DNA of 64,000 nt from Thiopseudomonas sp. (GTDB lineage: Bacteria; Pseudomonadota; Gammaproteobacteria; Pseudomonadales; Pseudomonadaceae): the NCBI GenBank assembly GCA_023228985.1, contig JALOAC010000001.1, positions 62,001 through 126,000 on the forward strand. Reading direction: 5' to 3'. Numbering within the stretch: position 1 is the first letter of the stretch; the number at the start of each line of letters is the position of its first letter. The position numbers were made by a program, and so were the translations under genes. This document shows positions 16,674 through 25,782 of this stretch, piece by piece. Under the pieces are notes generated by a model, which was not told the origin of the DNA, did not search any database, and saw nothing but the letters and a program-made list of their open reading frames with translations.

Positions 16674-17819
16674 CTATCGGAAATTGATGCCTGGATTATC
16701 ATCTGAAAGATCTATCGATAATTTTTTTGCTGTTTGGCTTAATTGCTCTGCAGAGGTTTCTGAGCCTAGCTTAATCATAAGGCGCAAATCGTTAGCAGAG
16801 TCAGCATGGGCTAACGCATCCTCATAACTAATTTCACCTTGGGTATAGAGCTTGTACAGCGCTTGGTCAAAGGTCTGCATGCCTAACTCAGTGGAACGCA
16901 TCATCAACGGTTTCAGCTCACTAACAGCGCCTTTACGGATTAAATCCGCCGCCAAAGGCGTGTTAATTAACACCTCAATAACCGCACGGCGACCCTTACC
17001 ATCTGGCGTTGGTATCAACTGCTGAGCAACAATAGCTCGCAAGTTAAGCGACAAGTCCAACCAGATTTGTTGCTGACGATCAGGCGGGAAAAAGTTAATA
17101 ATACGGTCCAAGGCTTGGTTGGCGTTATTGGCGTGCAAGGTGGCCAAACAAAGGTGCCCCGTCTCAGCGAAGGTCACCGCATACTCCATGGTTTCCCGCG
17201 TACGCACCTCACCAATTAAGATAACATCAGGCGCCTGTCGCAGCGTATTTTTCAGAGCAATCTCAAAGGACTCTGTATCAATCCCCACTTCGCGCTGAGT
17301 CACAATGCAGTTTTTATGCTGGTGAATAAACTCAATCGGGTCCTCAATGGAAATAATGTGCCCTGAGCTATTGTGATTACGGTAACCAACCATGGCTGCT
17401 AATGAAGTTGACTTACCCGTACCTGTGGCGCCGACAAAAAGCACTAAACCACGCTTAGACATAGAGATTTTCTTCAAAATCTCGGGCAGTTTTAACTCCT
17501 CAAGCGTTGGAATTTGCGTAGAAATACGACGCAAAACCATGCCTACCAAGTTGCGCTGATAAAAAGCGCTCGCCCTGAAACGCCCTATACCGCGAGCACT
17601 GATAGCGTAGTTACACTCTAGCCTCTCGGTAAACTCTCGACGCTGTTGCTCATTCATCGAGCCGAGCACTATTTCCCGCGCTTGCTCGGGCGTAAGTGGC
17701 GCATTGGTAACATGCATGATCTTACCGTTAATTTTCATGGAAGGTGGCACACCTGTGGTAATAAACAGGTCAGAAGCGCCTTTTTCCACCATCAACCGCA
17801 GTAGCTTTTCAAGCTCCAT
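16674..17819 (-). CDS. pilU: PilU, type IV pilus retraction ATPase
   Basis: The 381-residue PilT-family ATPase has Walker A GATGTGKST at about 130-138, an Asp/His-box region (ISIEDPIEFIHQHK) and Walker B-like DVILIGEVRTRETM. It assists PilT in retracting type IV pili. The length, and a C-terminal extension longer than that of PilT, fit PilU. It lies 70 bp downstream of pilT on the same strand, the standard Pseudomonas arrangement. Confidence 0.96.
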   Translation of the reverse strand: MELEKLLRLMVEKGASDLFITTGVPPSMKINGKIMHVTNAPLTPEQAREIVLGSMNEQQRREFTERLECNYAISARGIGRFRASAFYQRNLVGMVLRRISTQIPTLEELKLPEILKKISMSKRGLVLFVGATGTGKSTSLAAMVGYRNHNSSGHIISIEDPIEFIHQHKNCIVTQREVGIDTESFEIALKNTLRQAPDVILIGEVRTRETMEYAVTFAETGHLCLATLHANNANQALDRIINFFPPDRQQQIWLDLSLNLRAIVAQQLIPTPDGKGRRAVIEVLINTPLAADLIRKGAVSELKPLMMRSTELGMQTFDQALYKLYTQGEISYEDALAHADSANDLRLMIKLGSETSAEQLSQTAKKLSIDLSDDNPGINFR

Positions 17820-17888
17820 AATTACGCCCTATTGCTTATGTCCATCATCAAGTATTTTAATCACCCAGTTATTTCCAATAAGCACTAT

Positions 17889-18923
17889 TTAGAAATTTTC
17901 TGGGGTCTTAGCTTTCTCACGTGCGCTTTCACGACTAATTAAACCTTTGCCCAGAAGCGTCTTTAAATTGCTATCTAATGTCTGCATGCCGATGCTGCCG
18001 CCGGTCTGGATAGCCGAGTACATCTGCGCCACTTTGTCTTCACGAATGAGGTTACGAATAGCCGGCGTACCGAGCATAATTTCAAAGGCTGCAACACGGC
18101 CGCCGCCCACTTTTTTCATCAGCGTTTGCGACACCACTGCCTGCAAGGATTCCGACAACATTGAGCGTACCATAGATTTTTCTTCTGCCGGGAATACGTC
18201 CACCACCCGGTCAATCGTTTTTGCTGCTGAGGTGGTGTGCAAGGTGCCAAATACGAGGTGACCGGTTTCCGCTGCAGTCAACGCCAAACGAATGGTTTCT
18301 AAGTCGCGCATCTCACCCACAAGAATGACATCAGGGTCTTCACGTAATGCAGAGCGCAATGCTTCACCAAAACCATGGGTATCACGGTGAACTTCGCGCT
18401 GGTTAATCAAACATTTCTTCGGTTCGTGTACGAACTCAATCGGGTCTTCAATGGTTAGAATGTGCTGAAATTTATTGGCATTTAAGTAATCGATCAATGC
18501 GGCGAGCGTGGTCGATTTACCCGAACCTGTCGGACCCGTTACCAAGACTAAACCGCGTGGCACATCAGCGATCTTACGGAACACATCACCCAAGCCCAGA
18601 TCGTCCATGCTAAGCACCTTGGATGGAATGGTTCTAAATACTGCACCGGCACCACGATTTTGGTTAAACGCGTTAACCCGGAAACGTGCCACGCCCGGCA
18701 CTTCAAAGGAAAAGTCGGTTTCCAAAAACTCTTCAAAGTCTTTGCGCTGCTTATCATTCATAATGTCATAAATAAGCGAGTGCACTTGTTTGTGCTCTAA
18801 AGGCGGTAAATTAATACGGCGAACATCACCGTCAACACGTATCATGGGCGGTAATCCCGCGGATAAGTGCAAGTCTGACGCACCGTTCTTTGCACTAAAG
18901 GCCAGCAGTTCGGTAATATCCAT
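17889..18923 (-). CDS. pilT: PilT, type IV pilus retraction ATPase
   Basis: The 344-residue hexameric motor has Walker A GPTGSGKST at about 130-138, TIEDPIEFVHEPKKC, Walker B DVILVGEMRDLETIR, and the C-terminal AIRNLIRE motif needed for retraction. It depolymerises pili and drives twitching motility. The chemosensory operon that regulates twitching lies at 47.7-60.7 kb in this window. It diverges from yggS across about 70 bp. Confidence 0.97.
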   Translation of the reverse strand: MDITELLAFSAKNGASDLHLSAGLPPMIRVDGDVRRINLPPLEHKQVHSLIYDIMNDKQRKDFEEFLETDFSFEVPGVARFRVNAFNQNRGAGAVFRTIPSKVLSMDDLGLGDVFRKIADVPRGLVLVTGPTGSGKSTTLAALIDYLNANKFQHILTIEDPIEFVHEPKKCLINQREVHRDTHGFGEALRSALREDPDVILVGEMRDLETIRLALTAAETGHLVFGTLHTTSAAKTIDRVVDVFPAEEKSMVRSMLSESLQAVVSQTLMKKVGGGRVAAFEIMLGTPAIRNLIREDKVAQMYSAIQTGGSIGMQTLDSNLKTLLGKGLISRESAREKAKTPENF

Positions 18924-18993
18924 GAATCCCCCAATTTCTTCAGCAAGCGGTTAAGATGCCAACATTAACAATCAGTTTTACTTAATTTAACTT

Positions 18994-19680
18994 ATGTCTA
19001 CAATAACAGATAACATTAATAAATTGCGTGATCAGATACTCTCCGCTGCGGCCATCTATCAGCGCTCGGCTGACAGCATAAAAATACTGGCTGTAAGTAA
19101 AACCCACCCAGCATCAGCCATTGCTCAAGCCCATGCGGCTGGCTTGTCTGATATCGGTGAAAACTATCTACAAGAAGCACTAGAAAAACAAGCGCAACTG
19201 ACGCATTTGCCACTTACTTGGCATTTTTTGGGCCCGATTCAGTCGAACAAAACCAAAGCCATTGCCGAGAATTTTACTTGGGTGCATACGGTAGATCGGT
19301 TAAAAGTTGCCCAACGGCTTTCTGCACAACGCCCTACCCACCTGCCGCCTCTTAACATTTGCGTGCAAGTTAACATTAGCCAAGAAGCAACTAAGTCTGG
19401 CTGCGCCATTGACGAGCTCACAGAGCTTGCCTCTGCAATACAGAATTTAGACAATGTGACACTGCGTGGGCTGATGGTCATTCCGCAGCCCAGCACTGAC
19501 TTTGCCAAGCAACGGGCAGCATTCCGGCAGACCAAAGAACTTATGCTGGAGCTTAATCAGCAACTTGGCTTGCAATTGGATACCCTATCGATGGGCATGA
19601 GCGACGATTTAGAAGCCGCTGTCGCTGAAGGCGCAACCTGTATCCGTATTGGCACGGCTATCTTTGGGCAAAGGAATTAA
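18994..19680 (+). CDS. yggS: YggS/PLPBP pyridoxal-phosphate homeostasis protein
   Basis: The 228-residue PLP-binding TIM-barrel protein carries the cofactor lysine in ILAVSKTHPA, plus IGENYLQEALEK, WHFLGPIQSNK and SMGMSDDLEAAVAEG, all family hallmarks. It buffers free PLP and affects amino-acid homeostasis; no catalytic activity is known. It is first in a dense run with proC, the pairing seen widely in bacteria. Confidence 0.96.
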   Translation: MSTITDNINKLRDQILSAAAIYQRSADSIKILAVSKTHPASAIAQAHAAGLSDIGENYLQEALEKQAQLTHLPLTWHFLGPIQSNKTKAIAENFTWVHTVDRLKVAQRLSAQRPTHLPPLNICVQVNISQEATKSGCAIDELTELASAIQNLDNVTLRGLMVIPQPSTDFAKQRAAFRQTKELMLELNQQLGLQLDTLSMGMSDDLEAAVAEGATCIRIGTAIFGQRN

Positions 19681-19687
19681 TCAAGCG

Positions 19688-20500
19688 ATGAACAAAATCA
19701 CTTTTATTGGTGCAGGCAATATGGCCAGCAGCCTGATCGGCGGTTTATTAGCTCAGGGCACACCGGCAACACACATTTGCGCCAGCGAACCCAGCGCTGA
19801 GCGCCGCGCACAGATCGCGCAACAATTTGACATTCAAACCTTTGCTGACAACCAACAGGCTTGTGCGGATGCCGATATTATTATTCTGGCGGTTAAGCCA
19901 CAGATTATGCGCCAAGTCTGTGAGTCTCTTGCCGATAAGTTAAAGCAACAGCAACTCATTATTTCAATTGCCGCTGGTATTACCACTGCCAGCTTAGCGC
20001 AGTGGCTGCAACACCAAAGCATTATTCGCTGTATGCCCAACACGCCGGCATTAGTGCAACAGGGTATTAGCGGATTATTTGCTGCTGAGGCGGTAAGCAC
20101 AGCACAAAAACAGGCCGCCGAGCACATTCTAAACGCCGTAGGTACTTCAGTTTGGTTAGCCGAAGAACAGCAAATCGATGCTGTGACTGCTGTTTCTGGT
20201 AGTGGTCCGGCTTATTTCTTCTTGCTAGTTGAAGCCATGGTGCAAGCTGGGGTTAAATTAGGCCTCGATGAACAAACCGCTAAGCAGTTAGCACAACAGA
20301 CGGCTTTAGGTGCCGCGCGCATGCTGTGCCAAAGCCCACTATCGGCGGCACAGTTGCGCCAGCAAGTAACCTCACCACAAGGCACCACGGATGCAGCTAT
20401 ACGCAGCTTTCAAGCAGCAGATTTTGAAACTATTGTGTCACAAGCACTCGCAGCTGCAGCCCAACGCTCAGCTGAGCTAGCACAGCAATTTACTGATTGA
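19688..20500 (+). CDS. proC: Pyrroline-5-carboxylate reductase
   Basis: Last step of proline synthesis, reducing pyrroline-5-carboxylate with NAD(P)H. The 270-residue protein starts MNKITFIGAGNMASSLIGG, a Rossmann motif at the extreme N-terminus, and has the signature VTAVSGSGPAYFF and the C-terminal VTSPQGTTDAAI. A longer frame begins at 19649 but overlaps yggS by 32 bp and adds a non-family N-terminus, so the ATG at 19688 is preferred. Confidence 0.96.
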   Translation: MNKITFIGAGNMASSLIGGLLAQGTPATHICASEPSAERRAQIAQQFDIQTFADNQQACADADIIILAVKPQIMRQVCESLADKLKQQQLIISIAAGITTASLAQWLQHQSIIRCMPNTPALVQQGISGLFAAEAVSTAQKQAAEHILNAVGTSVWLAEEQQIDAVTAVSGSGPAYFFLLVEAMVQAGVKLGLDEQTAKQLAQQTALGAARMLCQSPLSAAQLRQQVTSPQGTTDAAIRSFQAADFETIVSQALAAAAQRSAELAQQFTD

Positions 20501-20513
20501 TAAGAAGGTCAAT

Positions 20514-21119
20514 ATGTCTGGACTAAGTGAAGCATTTATCTATATTTTACAAACCTTAGGACAACTCTATATTTTTGTGGTGTTGTTCAGATTTATTTTG
20601 CAACTGGTACGCGCAGACTTTTACAACCCTATTAGCCAGTTCGTAGTTAAAATTACGCAACCTCTGCTAACCCCCTTGCGTAAGATTATCCCAGGCTTTG
20701 CCGGATTAGATTTTGCCGCTTTGGTTTTGGCTTTTTTAGTGCATATGGTTTTAGCGATAACGGTGCTTATGCTGGCAGGCGCCCCAGCACTGGACATTTT
20801 ATTGCAGCTGGCTATCTGGTGCTTGATTAGTCTTAGCGCGCTGTTTATGAAAATCTTCTTTTTCGCCTTAATCATCAGCATTATTTTGTCATGGGTAGCA
20901 CCCGGCAGTTTTAACCCAGCGGCTCAGCTCATCAATCAAGTTTGCCAACCTGTATTAGCACCCATACGTCGGCTGTTGCCGGATTTGGGCGGCATTGATA
21001 TCTCACCTATATTTGCATTTATTGCATTAAACCTTATCGATCGCTTCGTTATTGAAGCCGTTGCCAAAAGCACTGGATTGGTAGGCCCATTACGCGCCCT
21101 GATTAGCCCGTTTCTATGA
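20514..21119 (+). CDS. yggT: YggT-family integral membrane protein
   Basis: The 201-residue protein contains two copies of the YggT domain, each with hydrophobic helices and a conserved segment: FYNPISQFVVKITQPLLTPLRKIIPGFAGLD in the first and FNPAAQLINQVCQPVLAPIRRLLPDLGGID in the second (quoted in part from longer runs). The family is linked to membrane/osmotic homeostasis but its biochemical role is unsettled. It sits 13 bp after proC and overlaps yggU by 4 bp. Confidence 0.93.
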   Translation: MSGLSEAFIYILQTLGQLYIFVVLFRFILQLVRADFYNPISQFVVKITQPLLTPLRKIIPGFAGLDFAALVLAFLVHMVLAITVLMLAGAPALDILLQLAIWCLISLSALFMKIFFFALIISIILSWVAPGSFNPAAQLINQVCQPVLAPIRRLLPDLGGIDISPIFAFIALNLIDRFVIEAVAKSTGLVGPLRALISPFL

Positions 21120-21409
21120 CACAATACGCGCGCTGGGATAACCAAGACTTAGTCTTAGCTTGCCATATTCAGCCCGGGGCCAAAAAAAGCGAACTGGCCG
21201 GTGTGCACGGCGAGCGTTTGAAAATTCGTTTGCAAGCACCTCCTGTGGACGGCAAAGCCAATAGCGAATTAGTGCGTTTTTTAAGCAAGCTGTTTGCTGT
21301 CAACAAGCAAGCCGTCAGCATAGAAAGCGGTGATCTGAGTCGACAAAAGCGCGTTCGCATTACAAATCCGGTAAACTATCCCGCTGAACTTGATCTAGGG
21401 AAGCTCTGA
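21116..21409 (+). CDS. yggU: DUF167 (YggU) family protein
   Basis: The 97-residue protein has the DUF167 core: CHIQPGAKKSELAGVHGERL, LQAPPVDGKANSELVRFLSK and IESGDLSRQKRVRI. Structures of relatives are known, but no function is established. Its ATG overlaps the yggT stop (ATGA), so the two are translationally coupled. Size is normal. Confidence 0.93.
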   Translation: MTQYARWDNQDLVLACHIQPGAKKSELAGVHGERLKIRLQAPPVDGKANSELVRFLSKLFAVNKQAVSIESGDLSRQKRVRITNPVNYPAELDLGKL

Positions 21410-21491
21410 AACAACGTCAGTCCCGTTGCATTACTCGCAGAGAACCCCCGACCATTAAAGTCAGCCTGTAATTAAGCTAATGGAGTACTAG

Positions 21492-22631
21492 GTGGCCCAC
21501 GTTTTTCCTGAAAACTCAGTAGGGCTGGTCAGTCCTAAAGTGGCACGCTTTGATCAGCCGTTAGCCTTGGCCTGTGGCCGGCAACTGAATGAATATGAAA
21601 TTGTTTACGAAACCTATGGCGAGCTGAATGAGCAGCGCAGCAATGCGGTGCTGATTTGTCATGCGTTATCGGGACACCATCATGCTGCCGGCTACCATAG
21701 TCCCGAAGACCGTAAACCTGGTTGGTGGGACGCCTGTATCGGACCTAGCAAAGCCATTGATACCAACAAGTTCTTCGTCGTTAGCTTAAACAATCTTGGT
21801 GGCTGTAACGGCTCTACCGGGCCGGGCAGTCGTAACCCAGAAACCGGCAAAATCTACGGCGCTGACTTCCCCATGGTTACGGTAGAGGACTGGGTTCACA
21901 GTCAAGCGCGCTTAGCCGACAAATTAGACATCCAGCAGTGGGCCGCAGTCGTTGGTGGCAGCCTTGGCGGTATGCAAGCACTGCAATGGAGCATCAGCTA
22001 CCCAGAGCGTATCCGCCATTGCATTGCTATTGCAGCAGCACCCAAGCTGTCTGCGCAAAACATCGCCTTTAATGAGGTCGCTCGCCAAGCAATTCTCAGC
22101 GATCCGGATTTTTTGGATGGTTACTTTATTGAGCACGGCACCATCCCTAGGCGCGGCTTAAAGCTGGCACGCATGGTCGGCCATATTACTTACTTATCCG
22201 ACGATTCCATGGGCGCTAAATTTGGTCGCGAACTAAAAACCTCACAACTTAACTTTGATGTGAATAATGTTGAGTTTCAGGTCGAAAGCTATTTGCGTTA
22301 TCAGGGTGAAGAATTTTCCGGTCGTTTTGATGCCAATACCTATTTAATCATGACTAAAGCCTTGGATTACTTTGATCCAGCCGCAGTGCATGATGGCAAC
22401 TTGGCCAAAACCTTTGCCCACGCACAAGCCAATTTTTATCTGATTTCCTTTACTACCGACTGGCGCTTTTCCCCAGCACGCTCCAAGGAAATTGCCGATG
22501 CACTCATTGCTGCCAAAAAGAACGTCGTTTCTGTAGAGATAGATGCACCCCAAGGGCATGACGCATTTTTAATGCCCATTCCTCGTTACTTACAAGCCTT
22601 TACCGGCTATATGAACCGCATTGAGGTTTAA
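21492..22631 (+). CDS. metX: Homoserine O-acyltransferase (MetX)
   Basis: The 379-residue alpha/beta-hydrolase-fold enzyme activates homoserine for methionine synthesis. The nucleophile Ser is in GGSLGGMQAL and the triad Asp/His in FTTDWRFSP and GHDAFLMP. The start is GTG at 21492 with GGAG six bases upstream. In Pseudomonas this MetX type is reported to use succinyl-CoA rather than acetyl-CoA; I cannot assign acyl specificity by eye. It is followed at once by metW, as is usual in pseudomonads. Confidence 0.94.
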   Translation: MAHVFPENSVGLVSPKVARFDQPLALACGRQLNEYEIVYETYGELNEQRSNAVLICHALSGHHHAAGYHSPEDRKPGWWDACIGPSKAIDTNKFFVVSLNNLGGCNGSTGPGSRNPETGKIYGADFPMVTVEDWVHSQARLADKLDIQQWAAVVGGSLGGMQALQWSISYPERIRHCIAIAAAPKLSAQNIAFNEVARQAILSDPDFLDGYFIEHGTIPRRGLKLARMVGHITYLSDDSMGAKFGRELKTSQLNFDVNNVEFQVESYLRYQGEEFSGRFDANTYLIMTKALDYFDPAAVHDGNLAKTFAHAQANFYLISFTTDWRFSPARSKEIADALIAAKKNVVSVEIDAPQGHDAFLMPIPRYLQAFTGYMNRIEV

Positions 22632-22638
22632 GCAAGCC

Positions 22639-23247
22639 ATGAGAGCGGATTTAGAAATTATTCAACAATGGATTCCCGAAAACAGCCATGTGTTAGACCT
22701 AGGCTGTGGTGACGGCGAGCTGTTAGCTTGGCTAAAAGAGCATAAAAACGTCTCAGGCTATGGACTGGAAATCGACCCCGAAAAAATCAATACCTGTATT
22801 GAAAAAGGCGTCAATGTTATTGAACAAGACCTCGACAAGGGTTTGAGCAATTTTGCCAATAATAGCTTTGATGTAGTGGTCATGACCCAAGCGCTGCAGG
22901 TGGTGCATTACCCCGATAAAATCCTGCAAGAAATGTTACGTGTGGGTCGTACCTGTATCATTACCTTCCCGAATTTTGGTCACTGGCGTTGTCGCTGGTA
23001 CCTTGCAACCAAAGGGCGTATGCCGGTGTCTGACTTTATGCCTTACACCTGGTACAACACACCCAACATACATTTCTGCACCTTTAAGGACTTTGAAGCG
23101 CTGTGTCATGAAATGCAGATGCAAGTGCTTGATCGACTGGCCGTAGATGGATTACACCGTAACAGTCTAGGTAGTCGCTTATGGCCTAATATGTTGGGTG
23201 AAATCGGCATTTATCGAGTGGCTCGAAATGTCGTTAAACTGGCTTAA
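22639..23247 (+). CDS. metW: MetW methionine biosynthesis protein
   Basis: The 202-residue class I methyltransferase-fold protein has the motif VLDLGCGDGELLAWL near the N-terminus and a conserved FPNFGHWRCRWYLATKGRMP region (shown in part). MetW works with MetX in pseudomonads and is needed for full homoserine acylation. The ATG at 22639 gives the family start MRADLEIIQQWIP; a TTG-initiated frame at 22621 would overlap metX by 11 bp and is less likely. Confidence 0.94.
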   Translation: MRADLEIIQQWIPENSHVLDLGCGDGELLAWLKEHKNVSGYGLEIDPEKINTCIEKGVNVIEQDLDKGLSNFANNSFDVVVMTQALQVVHYPDKILQEMLRVGRTCIITFPNFGHWRCRWYLATKGRMPVSDFMPYTWYNTPNIHFCTFKDFEALCHEMQMQVLDRLAVDGLHRNSLGSRLWPNMLGEIGIYRVARNVVKLA

Positions 23248-23261
23248 CTGAGGAAATCCCC

Positions 23262-23681
23262 ATGCGTAAACTATTCTTTCTGTGCTTTGCTTTACTCTTA
23301 AGCAATCCACTGTTCGCTGAGCAAAAATACAACTCTGGTGATCTTGATATTCACTACATTGTGTTTAATTCAAGCTTTATGCAGCCTGAGGTCGCTAAAG
23401 CCACTAATCTTGAGCGCAGTAAAAATGTCGCCGTGTTGAATATTTCTTTGGTGCGCGCAGGGCAAGGTGAAAAAGGCCAAGTAACAGGCACGCTAACTAA
23501 TTTGTTAGGTCAAATCCAGCCACTCAAATTTAAAGAAATCGATGAGGGCGTTGCCGTTTACTACATTGCCCAGTTCCCCATTGATAGCCGTGAGCTGCTG
23601 AAATTCGATATTCAGGTTACTGACGGGCAACAAAAACCACACCAAATAAAATTCAACCAAGAAGTCTTTCCTGATTTATGA
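23262..23681 (+). CDS. DUF4426 exported protein
   Basis: The 139-residue protein has a signal peptide (RKLFFLCFALLLSNPLFA) and then a beta-rich domain (GDLDIHYIVFNSSFMQPEVA) found next to metW and rdgB in many pseudomonads. No enzymatic motif or cysteine pair is visible. It is probably periplasmic. It overlaps rdgB by 4 bp. No function is known to me. Confidence 0.88.
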   Translation: MRKLFFLCFALLLSNPLFAEQKYNSGDLDIHYIVFNSSFMQPEVAKATNLERSKNVAVLNISLVRAGQGEKGQVTGTLTNLLGQIQPLKFKEIDEGVAVYYIAQFPIDSRELLKFDIQVTDGQQKPHQIKFNQEVFPDL

Positions 23682-24262
23682 AAACCCTCGTCTTAGCCAG
23701 TCATAACCAAGGCAAACTTAAAGAACTACAGGCGATGCTAGGGGCGCACTTTAAAGTGCGCTCCGTCAGCGAATTTAGTCAGCAAGAACCTGAAGAAACC
23801 GGCTTATCCTTTATTGAAAACGCTATTCTCAAGGCCCGTCATGCCGCCAAAGTATCCGGCTTTCCGGCCTTGGCTGATGACTCTGGCTTGGCGGTAGACT
23901 ACCTAAAAGGCGCTCCTGGCATTCGTTCAGCCCGCTACTCAGGGCAAAACAACGATGCCGCCAACAATCAACAGCTATTAACCGCTTTAGCAGGCGTGCC
24001 TGACGAGCAACGTGGCGCACAGTTTGTGTGCGCGCTGGCGTTGGTGCAGCATGCTGATGATCCGCTGCCGATTGTATGTGAGGGTTTTTGGCAGGGCAGA
24101 ATTTTGCATGCCCCGCAGGGTGAGCACGGATTTGGCTATGACCCGCTCTTTTTTGTTGCTGAACAAAACTGCAGCAGCGCCGAACTTGATGCGTCCACAA
24201 AAAACAAACTCAGTCATCGCGCTCAAGCCATGCAGCAATTGAGCCAACGCTTGGGCTTATGA
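23678..24262 (+). CDS. rdgB: dITP/XTP pyrophosphatase (RdgB/HAM1)
   Basis: Hydrolyses non-canonical purine nucleoside triphosphates (ITP, dITP, XTP) to monophosphates, keeping them out of nucleic acids. The 194-residue protein shows LVLASHNQGKLKELQAML at the N-terminus, ADDSGLAVDYLKGAPGIRSARYS in the centre, GFGYDPLFF, and LSHRAQA near the C-terminus, in the family order. Overlapping ATGA junctions with both neighbours indicate coupled translation. Confidence 0.96.
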   Translation: MKTLVLASHNQGKLKELQAMLGAHFKVRSVSEFSQQEPEETGLSFIENAILKARHAAKVSGFPALADDSGLAVDYLKGAPGIRSARYSGQNNDAANNQQLLTALAGVPDEQRGAQFVCALALVQHADDPLPIVCEGFWQGRILHAPQGEHGFGYDPLFFVAEQNCSSAELDASTKNKLSHRAQAMQQLSQRLGL

Positions 24263-25440
24263 GTCAACTAATCAGTACTGACAGTACTAGGCTCCCCTTT
24301 GCAGACTTACCGCCACTGTCTCTTTATGTACATATCCCGTGGTGCGTGCGTAAATGCCCTTATTGCGACTTTAATTCCCACGCAGCACCTACACAGCTGC
24401 CTGAAAACGCCTATGTTGATGCACTACTACGCGATCTACAGCTAGAGCTGGAACATACCGCTGTCCGCCCATTAAGCTCCATTTTTATTGGCGGTGGCAC
24501 TCCCAGCCTATTCTCTGCTACTGCCTTTGCCCGCCTATTAGCTGGCATCCATGACATGCTACCTTGGCAAGATGCTATAGAGATCACCTTAGAGGCCAAC
24601 CCAGGAACCTTTGAGCAAGCCAAGTTTGCCGCCTATCGCCAACTGGGTATTAATCGTCTGTCTATCGGCATCCAAAGTTTTAATGACCAACATCTGACGC
24701 AACTGGGTCGTGTGCATAATGCCAACGAAGCACAACAAGCCGTGGCTATCGCGCAACAGGCTGGCTTTACCAACATTAATTTAGATCTAATGCATGGTTT
24801 ACCCGAACAAAATTTGACACAAGCACTGGCAGACTTAACTTGCGCCATAGAGCTGCAACCCAACCATATTTCTTGGTATCAACTGACCATCGAACCCAAC
24901 ACCGTATTTTGGAATCAACCGCCAGTACTGCCAGAAGATGACAGTCTTTGGGATATTCAACAGGCAGGGCAAGCACTATTAGCAGAGCACGGTTTTGTGC
25001 AGTATGAAATTTCCGCCTACGCCAAGCCAGACAAACAAGCACAACATAACCTCAACTATTGGCAATTTGGCGACTATATCGGCATAGGTGCTGGTGCCCA
25101 TGGCAAAATTAGCTCGCTTGATGGACGTATTCTACGCTACTGGAAAACGCGCCAGCCCAACGATTATTTAAACAATCAACTCCGTGCCGGAGAGCAATTG
25201 CTCAATAACGCTGAATTGCCTTTTGAGTTTTTGATGAATGCACTGCGCTTGTCCAAAGGTGTACCCAGTCAACTATTTAGTCAGCGCACTGGGCTACCAT
25301 TAACGCTACTGCAAGAAAGCTGGCAAGCCGCGCAAAGTAAGGGCTTGATGCTTGAGAGCCCGCAGCGACTTGCCACGACAGAGCAAGGCGCATTATTTTT
25401 AAACGACCTGCTACACATATTTTTGACGTCTTCGAACTAA
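24259..25440 (+). CDS. hemW: HemW, radical-SAM heme chaperone
   Basis: The 393-residue protein carries the radical-SAM cysteines at about 29, 33 and 36 (HIPWCVRKCPYC), GGGTPSLF, NRLSIGIQSFND and the C-terminal HemN-type domain with HNLNYW. It lacks the features of the true coproporphyrinogen III dehydrogenase HemN and fits HemW, which carries heme to respiratory proteins. It is often misnamed HemN. It overlaps rdgB by 4 bp. Confidence 0.93.
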   Translation: MSQLISTDSTRLPFADLPPLSLYVHIPWCVRKCPYCDFNSHAAPTQLPENAYVDALLRDLQLELEHTAVRPLSSIFIGGGTPSLFSATAFARLLAGIHDMLPWQDAIEITLEANPGTFEQAKFAAYRQLGINRLSIGIQSFNDQHLTQLGRVHNANEAQQAVAIAQQAGFTNINLDLMHGLPEQNLTQALADLTCAIELQPNHISWYQLTIEPNTVFWNQPPVLPEDDSLWDIQQAGQALLAEHGFVQYEISAYAKPDKQAQHNLNYWQFGDYIGIGAGAHGKISSLDGRILRYWKTRQPNDYLNNQLRAGEQLLNNAELPFEFLMNALRLSKGVPSQLFSQRTGLPLTLLQESWQAAQSKGLMLESPQRLATTEQGALFLNDLLHIFLTSSN

Positions 25441-25449
25441 GGATTTTAT

Positions 25450-25773
25450 ATGGATATGATTACTGACTTCGTTTTGCTGTTATCCAAATGGTGTCGCACG
25501 CATTTAAGCGATATTGCTTTGGCACTGATGGCGGCGTTTTTGGTATTAGTGGGTCCTGCCATCAATCGCTGGTTAAAACGTACCATCGGTCATTTAAACT
25601 TTGCTGTGCGCACCCTTATTTTTATTTTAGTCTGTGCTTTCGGCTATGGTTTGGCGATTATTTTTTTAACCCCCTGGCTTGCCACAGGCCTAGCGCAGTT
25701 CAATAATTACACGCTCGCACCTGTCTTGTTGCTGATTTTTATTCTTATAGGTGTTTTTGCTGATCGTAACTAA
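25450..25773 (+). CDS. DUF3392 small membrane protein
   Basis: The 107-residue protein has three hydrophobic helices (around residues 20-40, 52-75 and 85-104) separated by short charged loops such as INRWLKRTIGH. It matches the DUF3392 type found beside hemW in pseudomonads. The reading frame begins 9 bp after hemW. Function is unknown; inner-membrane location is predicted. Confidence 0.85.
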   Translation: MDMITDFVLLLSKWCRTHLSDIALALMAAFLVLVGPAINRWLKRTIGHLNFAVRTLIFILVCAFGYGLAIIFLTPWLATGLAQFNNYTLAPVLLLIFILIGVFADRN

Positions 25774-25782
25774 AGTAGGTGC